Assembly (NCBI RefSeq): GCF_002924445.1
Contig: NZ_PIGG01000010.1
Location: 1 to 64,000, forward strand
Direction of reading: 5' to 3'
Length of the DNA stretch: 64,000 bases
Origin: Minwuia thermotolerans
GTDB lineage: Bacteria > Pseudomonadota > Alphaproteobacteria > Minwuiales > Minwuiaceae
This document shows, piece by piece, positions 34,101 to 42,958 of this stretch. Each line of letters begins with the position of its first letter. The stretch's first letter is position 1. Both the position numbers and the translations under genes were made by a program. The notes under the pieces are model-generated. The model was not told where the DNA came from and ran no database searches. It saw nothing but the letters and a program-made list of their open reading frames with translations.

Positions 34101-36326
34101 TCAGTTCCCGCCGAGACGCGAGAGGGTCACCGGCACCGGCTCGTAGACCTGGACCGGCAGAGTCACGTTCAGGACGCCATTTCGGCCGACGACGGCATCC
34201 GCGCGCACCGTCTCGCCGTCGGGCAGCACGGCCTCGGCGCGCCATCGCCCGGGCGCCATCCCGCCCCAGCGCATCTCGGCCGGACCGAAGCCTTCGCCGG
34301 TGAAGGCCAGCCGGTCAGCTGCCCGTTCCAGGCCGCGGATGCGCCAGCGGGCATCGATCAGCCATGGTGCGCCGGGGGCCGGCCCTGCGTCGGCCAGGGC
34401 GATCAACGGCTGCGCCACCTCGCCGTCCAGGGCGACGTAGAGGCTGCCCTGGTGACGGTTGAAGCCCAGCACCCCCTCGGAGCGGGAAAGATCGACGGCG
34501 ATCGCGTCCGCCTTGTCGAAGCGCACGGTTTCCAGCGCCCCGCGGTCCAGCACCCGCCAGCGGCGCCCGCCCAGCGGCTCGAAACGCGTGGTGTAGAAAC
34601 CTTCCGCCATCCGCGTGTAGTGAGAGGCGGTGACCGGCGCGATGCGCTGGCTGCGGGCGTATTCGATATTGGCGAGCAGTGCGTTCAGCGCCGCGTCCCG
34701 CTCACCGGAATACATGTGATAGTAGACGTTGATCGGCTTAAGCCGGCGCGGGTTCTCGGTGTTCTTCAGCGTGTGAACCAGGTCGCGGAAGCCGAAATAG
34801 CGGCCCGACCAGAGGTCCGTATAGGTGTTCTCATTGCTGTTGGCGGCGTAGATCTGGCGCTCGCCGCCGATCTCGAAACCGACGGGCGGCACATAACCCA
34901 CCGAGGGATATTCGGGATCGAAGCGCGCATCGCCGCCATTGAGGTTGAGCAGACCGGCCTCGCGCGAGGCCCGGATCATCCGCGCGGACGGCGAGGTATC
35001 GCCCGACCATAGCACCAGCGCGACCTCCTTGCCCGGCGGGGTGAAACGGTTCACGACTTCGGAGGCGCCCTCGAACTCGAGGTCGATATCGAAGGGGACG
35101 TGCCCGAAGCCCCGCGGCTGGTCGTAGGCTTCCTTCAGGCTCACCACTCGGTTGGACGCTGTCTTCACCACCTCGGCGCCCCAGGCCTCGATGTCCGGAT
35201 TGGGATAGAGACGGACGAAGGGCGCCTCCTTCTCCGGCGTATAGTCCTCGAAGAACCGCCATTCGAAGGGATGGCTGAAGGTGTGGTGTGCGCTTTCGAC
35301 TTGCGGCAGGCGGAAGATTTCGCGGGCGATCTCCTGCGCCTTCTCGTCGCCCGACCATTCGGGATCCAGATCGGCGGCGATCGGCCCGACAGTGATCGGC
35401 AGATCGGGAAAGGGCTCGATCACCTTTTCCATCACCACCTGCGCCGAATAGGCTTCCTTGTCCCGGAAGGCGCGCACCAGACTGACATTTCGCCAGCCGT
35501 CCCCGTCAATATGGCTGAAATACATCCGCCGGCCCGACAATGTGGTCACGTCCGGCTTTGGCAAGGCGTCGGTGTCGAACACCTCGGCGAACAGGCGGAA
35601 CGGATTGACGTACCACTGGGTGCGGAACAGGACCGGGTCCTTGTAGTACTCCCAGCCGCCCTCCACGAAGGCCCCGGCCGGCGAGATCATGAACAACGCG
35701 CTTTCGTCGCCGGACTGGCGGTTGCGCACCTTCAGAAGGACGCGGGTCTCGTCGGATACCGGCTCGTAGAGTTCGTAGGACGGCAGCCGCCCGCCCATGC
35801 GCCGTTCGAAATCGTAGAAGTCGGAGTCGCGGTGAACGATCTCGGTATCGAAGGTGACATCGATCCAGTCGCCGCCGAGCCGGAAGCCCAGGCGCCCGAG
35901 AAAGGCGTTGACCAGGCCCCGGTCGGTCTGGCGGCCCTGCTCGTTGGCGAGAAACCCGAGATCCCCCAGAAACACGAACTTCTTGCCCGCGTCGGCCATC
36001 CGGATGGCCCAGTCCAGAAACAGTTCCGGCTGGTTCATGCTGCCCTGCTCGAACCAGCTCACGACGCCGGCGACCGCCGGGTCGTCGACGGCGTCCTGCG
36101 GCAGCGGGTCCTCGAGTTCGTGATACTCGACGCGCAGCCCGAGCCAGTTGAGGGGCATCTCTGCCAGGCGGTGCAGGTTGTGCCGTTTCAGCGTGTCGTC
36201 ATGCGGATGATGCAGGGCAATCACCTTGCGCGGCGCCTCCGCGGCAAGCGACGGCAATGCGCCCGCGGTCAACAGGACCACCGGCACGACGAGCAGACGC
36301 AGAAGGGATTTCACAAAACCGGTCAT
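34101..36326 (-). CDS. pelA: PelA, periplasmic polysaccharide deacetylase without the hydrolase domain
   Basis: 741 residues with a signal peptide (to about 29). After a flavodoxin/reductase-like domain comes the CE18-type deacetylase: D274 and D276 in YFSHIDGDGW and H348/H352 in HHTFSHPFEW. These match the spacing of the Asp/His metal and catalytic residues in Pseudomonas PelA. A C-terminal beta domain follows. The N-terminal glycoside hydrolase domain (about 250 residues) of Pseudomonas PelA is missing, which accounts for the shorter length. The start has only a weak ribosome site. First gene of the pel cluster; divergent from an MFS gene. Confidence 0.9.
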   Translation of the reverse strand: MTGFVKSLLRLLVVPVVLLTAGALPSLAAEAPRKVIALHHPHDDTLKRHNLHRLAEMPLNWLGLRVEYHELEDPLPQDAVDDPAVAGVVSWFEQGSMNQPELFLDWAIRMADAGKKFVFLGDLGFLANEQGRQTDRGLVNAFLGRLGFRLGGDWIDVTFDTEIVHRDSDFYDFERRMGGRLPSYELYEPVSDETRVLLKVRNRQSGDESALFMISPAGAFVEGGWEYYKDPVLFRTQWYVNPFRLFAEVFDTDALPKPDVTTLSGRRMYFSHIDGDGWRNVSLVRAFRDKEAYSAQVVMEKVIEPFPDLPITVGPIAADLDPEWSGDEKAQEIAREIFRLPQVESAHHTFSHPFEWRFFEDYTPEKEAPFVRLYPNPDIEAWGAEVVKTASNRVVSLKEAYDQPRGFGHVPFDIDLEFEGASEVVNRFTPPGKEVALVLWSGDTSPSARMIRASREAGLLNLNGGDARFDPEYPSVGYVPPVGFEIGGERQIYAANSNENTYTDLWSGRYFGFRDLVHTLKNTENPRRLKPINVYYHMYSGERDAALNALLANIEYARSQRIAPVTASHYTRMAEGFYTTRFEPLGGRRWRVLDRGALETVRFDKADAIAVDLSRSEGVLGFNRHQGSLYVALDGEVAQPLIALADAGPAPGAPWLIDARWRIRGLERAADRLAFTGEGFGPAEMRWGGMAPGRWRAEAVLPDGETVRADAVVGRNGVLNVTLPVQVYEPVPVTLSRLGGN

Positions 36327-36370
36327 GGATGTCTATTGTCCAAGCAACTCTCCTGCCAAAGGGGAGTGTC

Positions 36371-36394
36371 ATGATCCGCCGCCCGCAACAATAG
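36371..36394 (+). other. Possible 7-codon leader ORF upstream of the MFS gene
   Basis: ATG 36371 has AAGGGGAG 4 nt upstream, a much better ribosome site than the MFS start, and reads M-I-R-R-P-Q-Q then TAG. It ends 20 bp before the MFS ATG. It could be a translational leader; chance is also possible. Confidence 0.25.
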
Positions 36395-36413
36395 CGATAA
36401 CAGGGTTTCCGTC

Positions 36414-37733
36414 ATGATCGCCGCCCTTGCGCCCGTCGCAGCGCTTCTGCTCAGCGTCGCCATGCTGCTGGTGGGCAATGGCCTGCAATCCACCCTGCTG
36501 CCGCTGCGCGCCGGAATCGAACAGTTCAGCTCGGTGCAGATCGGCGTCCTGGGCTCGGCCTATTTCGTCGGCTTCGCACTCGGCTGCTGGCGCGGTGCGA
36601 CCGTCGTGCGTCGGGCAGGTCATATCCGCGCCTTCGCCGCCGTTGTCGCCATCGCCTCGACCTCGGCGCTCGTCCACTCTCTGATCCAGGAACCGGTGCT
36701 GTGGTGGTTCATCCGCTTCCTCACCGGCGCCTGCGTTGCGATCCTGTTCATGATCATCGAGAGTTGGCTGAACGAGAAGGCGACCAACGAGACCCGCGGC
36801 ACGGTCTTCTCGGTCTACTCCGCGATCAACCTGGCGATGATCGCAGCCGGCCAGATGCTGCTGGCGACCGGCGATCCGGGCGGCTTCCCGCTTTTCCTCA
36901 TGGCCTCCATCCTGGTTTCCCTCGCGGCGGTGCCGGTGGCGCTTTCCCGGTCAGAGAGCCCGGCGCCGATCGATCATGTCGAACTCCGCATCGGCAGGCT
37001 GTTCCAGCTCTCTCCGGTTGGCTTCTTCGGCTGTCTCGCCGTCGGCATGACGAACGGCGCCTTCTGGGCGCTGGCACCGCTGTTCGCGCAACAGAGCGGC
37101 GTCGACGTGGGCACCGGATTCATCGCGCTCTTCATCGGCATTTCCGTTGCGGCCGGCGCGCTGGGTCAGTGGCCGCTCGGCCTGCTCTCGGACCGCATCG
37201 ACCGGCGCAAGGTGATCGTCGCCGCCGCCGCACTGGCCAGCCTGTCCGGCCTGGCGCTGGCCCTGTTCGGGGACATCTCGCCTACGGTGATGCTGCTGGC
37301 GGTTTTCGGCTTCGGCATGTTCGCGTTCCCGCTCTACGCCCTCTGCGTGGCCCACGCCAACGACTTCGTCGGCGCCGACAGCTTCGTCGAGGCGGCGAGC
37401 GGCCTGCTGCTGACCTGGGCGGCGGGCGCGGTGATCGGCCCCGTCATCGCCTCGGCGCTGATCGCGGGCGCGGGACAGGCGGGCCTGTTCTATTTCACGG
37501 CGGCGACGCATCTGATGCTTGTCGTCTTCGTGCTGATGAGAATGCGCCGGCGCAGCGCGCAGCCGGTCGAGGACAAGGGCAACTTCGTCGACGCCATCAA
37601 CGCCAGCACCACGCTCGCGCCGGTGGATGTCACCACGACTGCGTCGCCGAACCCGGCAGACGCCGCGCCGGAAGCGACGCCCGAAGCACCCGCGGAGGAC
37701 GCCGGGGCGAAGCCCGAGGATCAGCGCCCGTAG
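36414..37733 (+). CDS. Major facilitator superfamily transporter (YcaD-like)
   Basis: 439 residues with about 12 membrane segments. The N-terminus LVGNGLQSTLLPLRAGIEQFSSVQIGVLGSAYFVGFALGCW and FMIIESWLNEKATNETRGTVFSVYSAINL match the YcaD subgroup of MFS proteins, whose substrate is unknown. A 60-residue Pro/Ala/Thr-rich cytoplasmic tail follows the last segment. Divergent from pelA with an 87-bp gap; its 3' end overlaps the fumarylacetoacetase-like gene by 13 bp. Confidence 0.9.
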   Translation: MIAALAPVAALLLSVAMLLVGNGLQSTLLPLRAGIEQFSSVQIGVLGSAYFVGFALGCWRGATVVRRAGHIRAFAAVVAIASTSALVHSLIQEPVLWWFIRFLTGACVAILFMIIESWLNEKATNETRGTVFSVYSAINLAMIAAGQMLLATGDPGGFPLFLMASILVSLAAVPVALSRSESPAPIDHVELRIGRLFQLSPVGFFGCLAVGMTNGAFWALAPLFAQQSGVDVGTGFIALFIGISVAAGALGQWPLGLLSDRIDRRKVIVAAAALASLSGLALALFGDISPTVMLLAVFGFGMFAFPLYALCVAHANDFVGADSFVEAASGLLLTWAAGAVIGPVIASALIAGAGQAGLFYFTAATHLMLVVFVLMRMRRRSAQPVEDKGNFVDAINASTTLAPVDVTTTASPNPADAAPEATPEAPAEDAGAKPEDQRP

Positions 37734-38737
37734 CGGACGACCTTCTGGTCGATGGCGCCGAAGATGGAATGGCCGTCTTCATCCTGCATGTCGATGCGGA
37801 TACGGTCGCCGAATTTCATGAACGGAGTAGAGGGCTTGCCCTGGGCGATCGTCTCGATGGTGCGGATCTCGGCGATGCAGGAATAGCCAGACCCGCCCTC
37901 GCTCACCGGCCTGCCCGGCCCGCCATCGGCGCCGCGGTTGGAGACGGTGCCCGAGCCGACGATCGTGCCGGCCGAGAGCAGCCGGGTCTTCGCCGCGTGC
38001 GCCACCAGCTCGGGAAACGAGAAGGTCATGTCAACGCCGGCTTCGGGGCGGCCGAACGGCTTCTCGTTGAGCCATGACAGCAGCGGGCGATGAACCTTGC
38101 CGTCCACCCAGGCCCCGCCCAGCTCGTCCGGGGTCACCGCCACGGGGCTGAAGGCGCTGGACGGCTTGCCGTGGAAGAAGCCGAAGCCCTTGGCCAGTTC
38201 GGCCGGGATCAGACCGCGAAGGGAAACATCGTTCACCAGCATCAGGAGCTGGATGTGCTCCGCCGCCGCTTCCGTCACCGTCGCCATGGGCACATCGTCG
38301 GTGATCACCGCGATCTCGGCCTCGAAGTCGATGCCATGATCCTCGGAAATCGCCGGGATATCGTCGGTCGGGCCGAGAAAGCTGTCGGAGCCGCCCTGAT
38401 ACATCAGCGGATCGGTCCAGAAACTCTCCGGCATCTCAGCGCCGCGGGCCTGCCGGACCAGCTCGACGTGGTTCACATAGGCCGATCCGTCCGCCCATTG
38501 GTAGGCGCGCGGCAGCGGCGAGGCGCACCGGGCGGGATCGAAATCGAAGATCTCCCGTCCGCCGCCGACATTGAGCGAATGATACATGGCGTCCAGCAGC
38601 GGCCGGCAGTGGCCCCAGTCATCCAGCGCCGCCTGCAGCGTGGGCGCGACATCGGTGGCCGGCGCGGCCTTCGTCAGGTCCTTCGAGACGACGACCAGCC
38701 GGCCGTCGCGCCCGTCCTTCAGCGATGCGAGTTTCAT
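37721..38737 (-). CDS. fahA: Fumarylacetoacetate hydrolase family protein
   Basis: 338 residues. DFEAEIAVI with downstream FHGKPSSAFSP and GSGTVSNRG are the FAH metal/catalytic motifs. Located immediately after hmgA (4-bp overlap), it would hydrolyse fumarylacetoacetate or maleylacetoacetate to fumarate/malate plus acetoacetate, the last step of tyrosine breakdown. No maleylacetoacetate isomerase gene is in the window. Confidence 0.9.
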   Translation of the reverse strand: MKLASLKDGRDGRLVVVSKDLTKAAPATDVAPTLQAALDDWGHCRPLLDAMYHSLNVGGGREIFDFDPARCASPLPRAYQWADGSAYVNHVELVRQARGAEMPESFWTDPLMYQGGSDSFLGPTDDIPAISEDHGIDFEAEIAVITDDVPMATVTEAAAEHIQLLMLVNDVSLRGLIPAELAKGFGFFHGKPSSAFSPVAVTPDELGGAWVDGKVHRPLLSWLNEKPFGRPEAGVDMTFSFPELVAHAAKTRLLSAGTIVGSGTVSNRGADGGPGRPVSEGGSGYSCIAEIRTIETIAQGKPSTPFMKFGDRIRIDMQDEDGHSIFGAIDQKVVRYGR

Positions 38738-39900
38738 CGGCCGGTCTGATCCGCTGCATCGCGGGCGGCGCGGTTGGCCATGCCCCAGCTCTTCACGTAG
38801 TCGGGGTTCTCGGTGGCCTCCGCCGCCTCGGCGACCTGCAGCGGATCGCGGGTGTCGATCATCACCGCGACCTCGTCGGTGGCCGCCTTCTTCGGCGTGA
38901 AGGCGTGTTTCAGCGCACCCGGCTGCGGCCCGTGGGGGAAGCCGCAGGGGTGCAGGGTAATCATGCCGGCATCGATATTGTCGCGGCTGAAGAAGTCGCC
39001 CGCGTGATAGAACAGCACCTCGTCATAGTCGTTGTTCGAATGGAAGAAGGGCACCTTCAGGGCTCCGGGATCGCTCTCGAAGGGCCGCGGGCAGAAGGTG
39101 CAGACGACGAAGCGTCCCGCCAGAAAGGTGGTGTGGGCGCTGGGCGGCACGTGGTAGCGCGCGCTCATCAGCGGGCGGATATCGCGCCAGTTGACCTTCA
39201 CCGGGCAGAGGTCGCCCTTCCAGCCGGCGGCGTCCAGCGGGTTGAAGGGATAGGTCACCGTGGAGACGCCGCCGCGTGCCTTGATCTCCATGCGCCATTC
39301 GCCGTCGCCCTGCTGCGCGCGGAAGGCCTCGTCCAGCTTCGGCGTCTCCAGCATGGCCGGATCGAAGATGGCGTGGTTACCGACCAGGCCCTTGTCGGGG
39401 AGGACATAGGACTCGTTGGTCGCCTCCATCAGCAGCGCCTCGACGGGCTCCGAGGGCTCGATCCGCCAGGTCGTCGCCCGGGGCAGCATGATGTAGTCGC
39501 CGTCGCGGAAGCTCATGTGGCCGAAATCGCAGAACAGCTCGCCCGCGCCCTTGTGGACGAAGATCAGATCGTCGCCGTCGCCGTTCCGCGCCAGGGACTT
39601 CATGGCGGTGTCCTGACGCCAGAAACGCACCTTCACGGAGGCATTGTGGAGCAGCAGGTCCGCGTCCCAGGGGCCTTCATGGCCGCCATTGAGCTTCTGG
39701 GTGTCGAAGGCACGGGGCTTCAGCGGACCCTCCCAGTCGACCCAGCCCGTCGGCGGGTTGCGGTGATAGATATGGCTCGCGGGGCCGAAGAAGCCCTCCT
39801 TGCCGAACTCGCGCTCAAAGGTGCCCTCGGGCAGGTCGGCATGGGCCTGGCGGCTCACCTCGCCTTCCATCCTGGGGAACTGGATCCAGTTCTTCGCCAT
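38734..39900 (-). CDS. hmgA: Homogentisate 1,2-dioxygenase
   Basis: 388 residues, short for the family (about 430) but with its iron-binding part intact: FHSNNDYDEVLFYHAGDFFSR carries the His and Glu ligands and HPCGFPHGPQPG the second His. It opens the homogentisate ring to maleylacetoacetate. Preceded by hppD and overlapping fahA, it belongs to the tyrosine degradation operon. Confidence 0.93.
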   Translation of the reverse strand: MAKNWIQFPRMEGEVSRQAHADLPEGTFEREFGKEGFFGPASHIYHRNPPTGWVDWEGPLKPRAFDTQKLNGGHEGPWDADLLLHNASVKVRFWRQDTAMKSLARNGDGDDLIFVHKGAGELFCDFGHMSFRDGDYIMLPRATTWRIEPSEPVEALLMEATNESYVLPDKGLVGNHAIFDPAMLETPKLDEAFRAQQGDGEWRMEIKARGGVSTVTYPFNPLDAAGWKGDLCPVKVNWRDIRPLMSARYHVPPSAHTTFLAGRFVVCTFCPRPFESDPGALKVPFFHSNNDYDEVLFYHAGDFFSRDNIDAGMITLHPCGFPHGPQPGALKHAFTPKKAATDEVAVMIDTRDPLQVAEAAEATENPDYVKSWGMANRAARDAADQTGR

Positions 39901-39922
39901 TCTCCGCTTCCTCCCATTCTGT

Positions 39923-39945
39923 CATTCCCGCGCAAGGCGGGGATG
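39923..39945. repeat. Intergenic palindromic repeat between hppD and hmgA
   Basis: CATTCCCGC (39923-39931) and GCGGGGATG (39937-39945) pair except for one G-T. The GTCATTCCCGCG...GCGGG form is a common dispersed proteobacterial intergenic repeat. It may act as an attenuating or processing hairpin within the operon. Confidence 0.6.
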
Positions 39946-39968
39946 TCATCTCCGTCATTGCCCGGACG

Positions 39969-41048
39969 CTACTGCTTCTCCGCGCCGTCCTTGATGTAGC
40001 CGCGGCGGATCTGGTCGAGCTCGATACTCTCGAACAGCGCCTTGAAGTTGCCTTCGCCGAACCCCTCGTTGCCCTTGCGCTGGATGAGTTCGAAGAAGAT
40101 CGGGCCGATCACCGTCTGGGTGAAGATCTGCAGCAGCAGGCCGCCGCCCTGGTCCGGGCCGCCGTCGATCAGGATCGAGTTCCGCTTCAGCCGCGCCAGA
40201 TCCTCGCCATGATCGGGCACGCGGGCGTCGACGCCCTCGTAATAGGTCTCTGGCGTCTCCTGGAAGGGCATGCCGAGCGTCCTGAGATGTTCGACGGTCG
40301 CGTAGATGTCGTCGGTTCCCAGCGCCACGTGCTGGATGCCCTCGCCGCGGTACTGTTCCAGATATTCGTGGATCTGGGACTTGTCGTCGGAACTCTCGTT
40401 GATCGGGATGCGGATCTTGCCGCAGGGGCTGGTCATGGCCTTGGATTTCAGCCCCGTCACCTTGCCTTCGATGTCAAAGAAGCGGACCTCGCGAAAATTG
40501 AACAACCGCTCGTAGAAGTCCGCCCATTCGGCCATGCGGCCGCGGTGCACGTTATGGGTCAGGTGATCGATATAGGTCAGCCCCGCGCCCTTGGGCTTGC
40601 GCTCGGCGCCGGGAATGGGCTCGAAATCCACCTCGTAGATCGAACCCTTCTCGCCATAGCGGTCGACAAGATAGATCAGGCTGTCGCCGATGCCCTTGAT
40701 CGCAGGAATGGAAAGCTCCATCGGCCCGACCTTCGTCTCGACGCCCCAGGCGCCGTTGTCGAGGGCGCGCCGATAGGCCTTCGCCGCATCCTTCACGCGG
40801 AAGGCGATGGCGCAGGCGCTGGGGCCGTGCAGGCGCGAGAAGGAGCGCGGGAAGCCAGTCTCCTCGGCGTTCAGGATCAGGTTGATGTCGCCCTGGCGGT
40901 ACAGGGTCACGTTCTTGGAACGGTGGCGGCCGACGGCAGTGAAGCCCAGCTTCTCGAACAGGTCGCCCAGCGGTTCCGGCTCGGGCGCGGTGAATTCGAT
41001 GAACTCGAAACCGTCGGTGCCCATCGGATTGTCCCAGAGATCGGGCAT
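39969..41048 (-). CDS. hppD: 4-hydroxyphenylpyruvate dioxygenase
   Basis: 359 residues, standard length. Iron ligands are visible: His in [10 protein letters not shown], His in [12 protein letters not shown] and Glu in [13 protein letters not shown]. It converts 4-hydroxyphenylpyruvate to homogentisate. The start ATG 41048 ([19 protein letters not shown]) has AAGGA about 9 nt upstream; the ORF extension crosses the operator and is not coding. First gene of hppD-hmgA-fahA. Confidence 0.95.
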   Translation of the reverse strand: MPDLWDNPMGTDGFEFIEFTAPEPEPLGDLFEKLGFTAVGRHRSKNVTLYRQGDINLILNAEETGFPRSFSRLHGPSACAIAFRVKDAAKAYRRALDNGAWGVETKVGPMELSIPAIKGIGDSLIYLVDRYGEKGSIYEVDFEPIPGAERKPKGAGLTYIDHLTHNVHRGRMAEWADFYERLFNFREVRFFDIEGKVTGLKSKAMTSPCGKIRIPINESSDDKSQIHEYLEQYRGEGIQHVALGTDDIYATVEHLRTLGMPFQETPETYYEGVDARVPDHGEDLARLKRNSILIDGGPDQGGGLLLQIFTQTVIGPIFFELIQRKGNEGFGEGNFKALFESIELDQIRRGYIKDGAEKQ

Positions 41049-41087
41049 GGGGGAGATCCTTCCCTGGCTGGAGATTTTCCTTGCCCC

Positions 41088-41115
41088 GATAATAGTTTCA
41101 ATTGAAACTATTATC
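41088..41115. promoter_or_regulatory. Perfect 28-bp palindrome, operator of the MarR-hppD divergent promoter
   Basis: GATAATAGTTTCAA (41088-41101) is followed directly by its exact reverse complement (41102-41115). The dyad is A+T-rich in a GC-rich genome, ends 3 bp before the MarR start codon and 39 bp before hppD. This is the expected size and symmetry for a MarR dimer site, and it would block both genes. Confidence 0.85.
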
Positions 41116-41118
41116 AAG

Positions 41119-41553
41119 ATGAATGAACCGACCCTCGACCTGCCCGCCTTCCTCCCCTACCAGCTTTCGGTTGCCGCAAACCGCGTGAGTAACCGTCTCG
41201 CCCGCATCTATGCCGACCGTTTCGATCTGACCATTCCCGAATGGCGGGTCATGGCGGTGCTGGGCCGTTTCCCCGGTCTCTCGGCGGTCGAAGTCGCCGA
41301 GCGCACGGCGATGGACAAGGTGCGTGTCAGCCGCGCCGTCTCGCGGCTGCTCAGCGCCGGGCGGCTGGAGCGGCGAACCGATCCGGAGGACCGGCGGCGG
41401 ACGGAACTGAGGCTTTCGGAGGCAGGCCGGGCGATCTATGCGGAGATCGTGCCGCTGGCGCGGCGGTTCGAGCGCAGCGTGATGGCGGAGCTGGCGCCGG
41501 AGGAACTGGCGGCGCTGCGCCGCGCCCTCGGGAAACTGCTCGCGGACGGCTGA
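41119..41553 (+). CDS. MarR-family repressor, probable regulator of tyrosine degradation
   Basis: 144 residues with winged helix [63 protein letters not shown] 41119 follows the operator by 3 bp and has no real ribosome site, so translation is probably weak or leaderless. The position suggests autorepression and control of hppD-hmgA-fahA; the ligand could be a pathway intermediate such as 4-hydroxyphenylpyruvate or homogentisate (inference). Confidence 0.9.
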   Translation: MNEPTLDLPAFLPYQLSVAANRVSNRLARIYADRFDLTIPEWRVMAVLGRFPGLSAVEVAERTAMDKVRVSRAVSRLLSAGRLERRTDPEDRRRTELRLSEAGRAIYAEIVPLARRFERSVMAELAPEELAALRRALGKLLADG

Positions 41554-41559
41554 GTGCCC

Positions 41560-42030
41560 TCAGCGCTCCATCCGGCGGGCGCGGGCCTCGATGGCGGCGC
41601 TGGCGGAGATGACGAATTCCATCGCGATGAGAAATCTGACGGGCTGGCCGTCCTGGTCGACCAGCGGCGCGACGGTCGCCTCGATCGCCTCGTAGACGGC
41701 ATTGTCGCCGAAATTGGGAATGCGGGTCTCGAGGCAATCGCACGTGTTCCCAGCGCGCCGCAGGAACGCCACCAGGTCGCGATAGCGTCCGCGCTCGCTG
41801 TCGCCGTCGAATGTCCTGCGCATGGCGATGTGACCGAGGCAGCGTTCGGCCGACGTGCCGATCAGCCTGAAACGGAAGTATCTCCCGCCTTCGAGGCTCT
41901 CCACCAAGGCAAGATCGGGCAACAGCCCCCGGATTTCACCGGGATCGATATCCTGGCGTTTCGGCAGCGCCCCTTCGCGCTGTTTCGAAAGCCAGTAGGC
42001 CCGCAGCATGGCGCCCACTCCGGATGACAT
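41560..42030 (-). CDS. PAS-domain protein (PAS_5 type)
   Basis: 156 residues resembling the stand-alone alphaproteobacterial PAS_5 family: ...REGALPKRQDIDPGEIRGLLPDLALVESLEGGRYFRFRLIGTSAE, then VYEAIEATVAPLVDQDGQPVRFLIAMEF. Start is ATG 42030 with GGGAG 7 nt upstream. No output domain. Function unknown; a sensory or regulatory partner role is usual. Confidence 0.75.
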   Translation of the reverse strand: MSSGVGAMLRAYWLSKQREGALPKRQDIDPGEIRGLLPDLALVESLEGGRYFRFRLIGTSAERCLGHIAMRRTFDGDSERGRYRDLVAFLRRAGNTCDCLETRIPNFGDNAVYEAIEATVAPLVDQDGQPVRFLIAMEFVISASAAIEARARRMER

Positions 42031-42132
42031 TGTCCCACTCCCTATCTGGATTTCCAGATGGAGCCTGTCTCGCAACGGGCGAGCCAGAGCGGGCCGGATT
42101 CACGCCACGGTCATGATTTTTGCAATTTCGGT

Positions 42133-42516
42133 TCAGTTTTCCAGCTTTGCGAGCCAGTCGTGTACGCGCCGGCGGTTGACCCCGAAATCCCGGTATCCCA
42201 GGCGCGAGCGGCTGTAGACCGCGATGGTCGACCGGCCCTCCGGCATTTCAATGGCCAGGACATCGACATGGTCGGGAAAGCGGAAGACCTTGGATTTCTG
42301 AACAAACACCATCTGTCCCCGCCTGCGCTCGTCTTCCAGCACCCGCACCCGCGGCTCCGCCAGCGCCACCGTGCGGAAGCGGTTGATCAGCATATCGGCG
42401 GGCAAGTCGAAGCTCGGCGCGCGCTCATGCGGTGTCGCATTCTGACACAGACCATCCGGCGCCAGGAGGAACTGGTTCGGCTTCCGGTTGAGTTCGAAGG
42501 TCGCGAAATCGATCAC
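42133..42516 (-). CDS. DUF1499 family protein
   Basis: About 127 residues. RRGQMVFVQKSKVFRFPDHVDVLAIEMPEGRSTIAVYSRSRLGYRDFGVNRRRVHDWLAKL is the DUF1499 signature. A GTG start at 42516 gives MIDFATFELNRKPNQF, which fits the family, though the ribosome site is poor; earlier in-frame starts fall inside the HIT gene. Function unknown. Confidence 0.75.
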   Translation of the reverse strand: MIDFATFELNRKPNQFLLAPDGLCQNATPHERAPSFDLPADMLINRFRTVALAEPRVRVLEDERRRGQMVFVQKSKVFRFPDHVDVLAIEMPEGRSTIAVYSRSRLGYRDFGVNRRRVHDWLAKLEN

Positions 42517-42532
42517 GATTCGTGCTGCACTC

Positions 42533-42958
42533 TCAAAAGGTGAATCGGATATCAACCATATCGCGCAGCCGCTCCACCAGCTCGTGCGCGGCCTCGGGCT
42601 CCATGGGTTCCGGCTCGCCGGCGCCCCAGATCGGGCCGGGCCAGGCGGCGTCACCCTTCAGCCGTCCGATGACATGTACATGCATCTGCGGCACCTGGTT
42701 GCCCAGCGTGGCGACGTTGGTCTTGTCGGCTCCGATCAGTTCCCGGACCGCGCGCGCGGCCTCGGCCGCCTCCTCGATCAGCGCCGCCCGGTCCGCCTGA
42801 GACAGGTCGAACAGTTCCACCGCTCCCTCGCGGCGCGGAATCAGCAGCAGCCAAGGCCAGCGGCCATCGTCGACCAGCCGCACGTGACACAGCGGCCAGT
42901 CGCCGACCGCCAGGCTCATGTCGGCCAGCCGCGGATCGATCCGGAATCCCGCGGCCAT
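42533..42958 (-). CDS. HIT-family nucleotide-binding hydrolase
   Basis: 141 residues. The histidine-triad region is QVPQMHVHVIGRLKGDAAWPGPIWG; the third His of the classical HxHxH motif is Ile, as in the HIT subgroup with the WPGPVWG tail. Predicted nucleoside phosphoramidase or nucleotide hydrolase. The start at 42958 lies directly after the stop of the upstream aldolase gene, suggesting co-transcription. Confidence 0.88.
   Translation of the reverse strand: MAAGFRIDPRLADMSLAVGDWPLCHVRLVDDGRWPWLLLIPRREGAVELFDLSQADRAALIEEAAEAARAVRELIGADKTNVATLGNQVPQMHVHVIGRLKGDAAWPGPIWGAGEPEPMEPEAAHELVERLRDMVDIRFTF

Noticed and set aside
30432-35012. Two long plus-strand ORFs (702 and 791 residues) opposite pelB and pelA
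   Set aside because: Shadow frames; no domain patterns and extreme Arg/Gln content.
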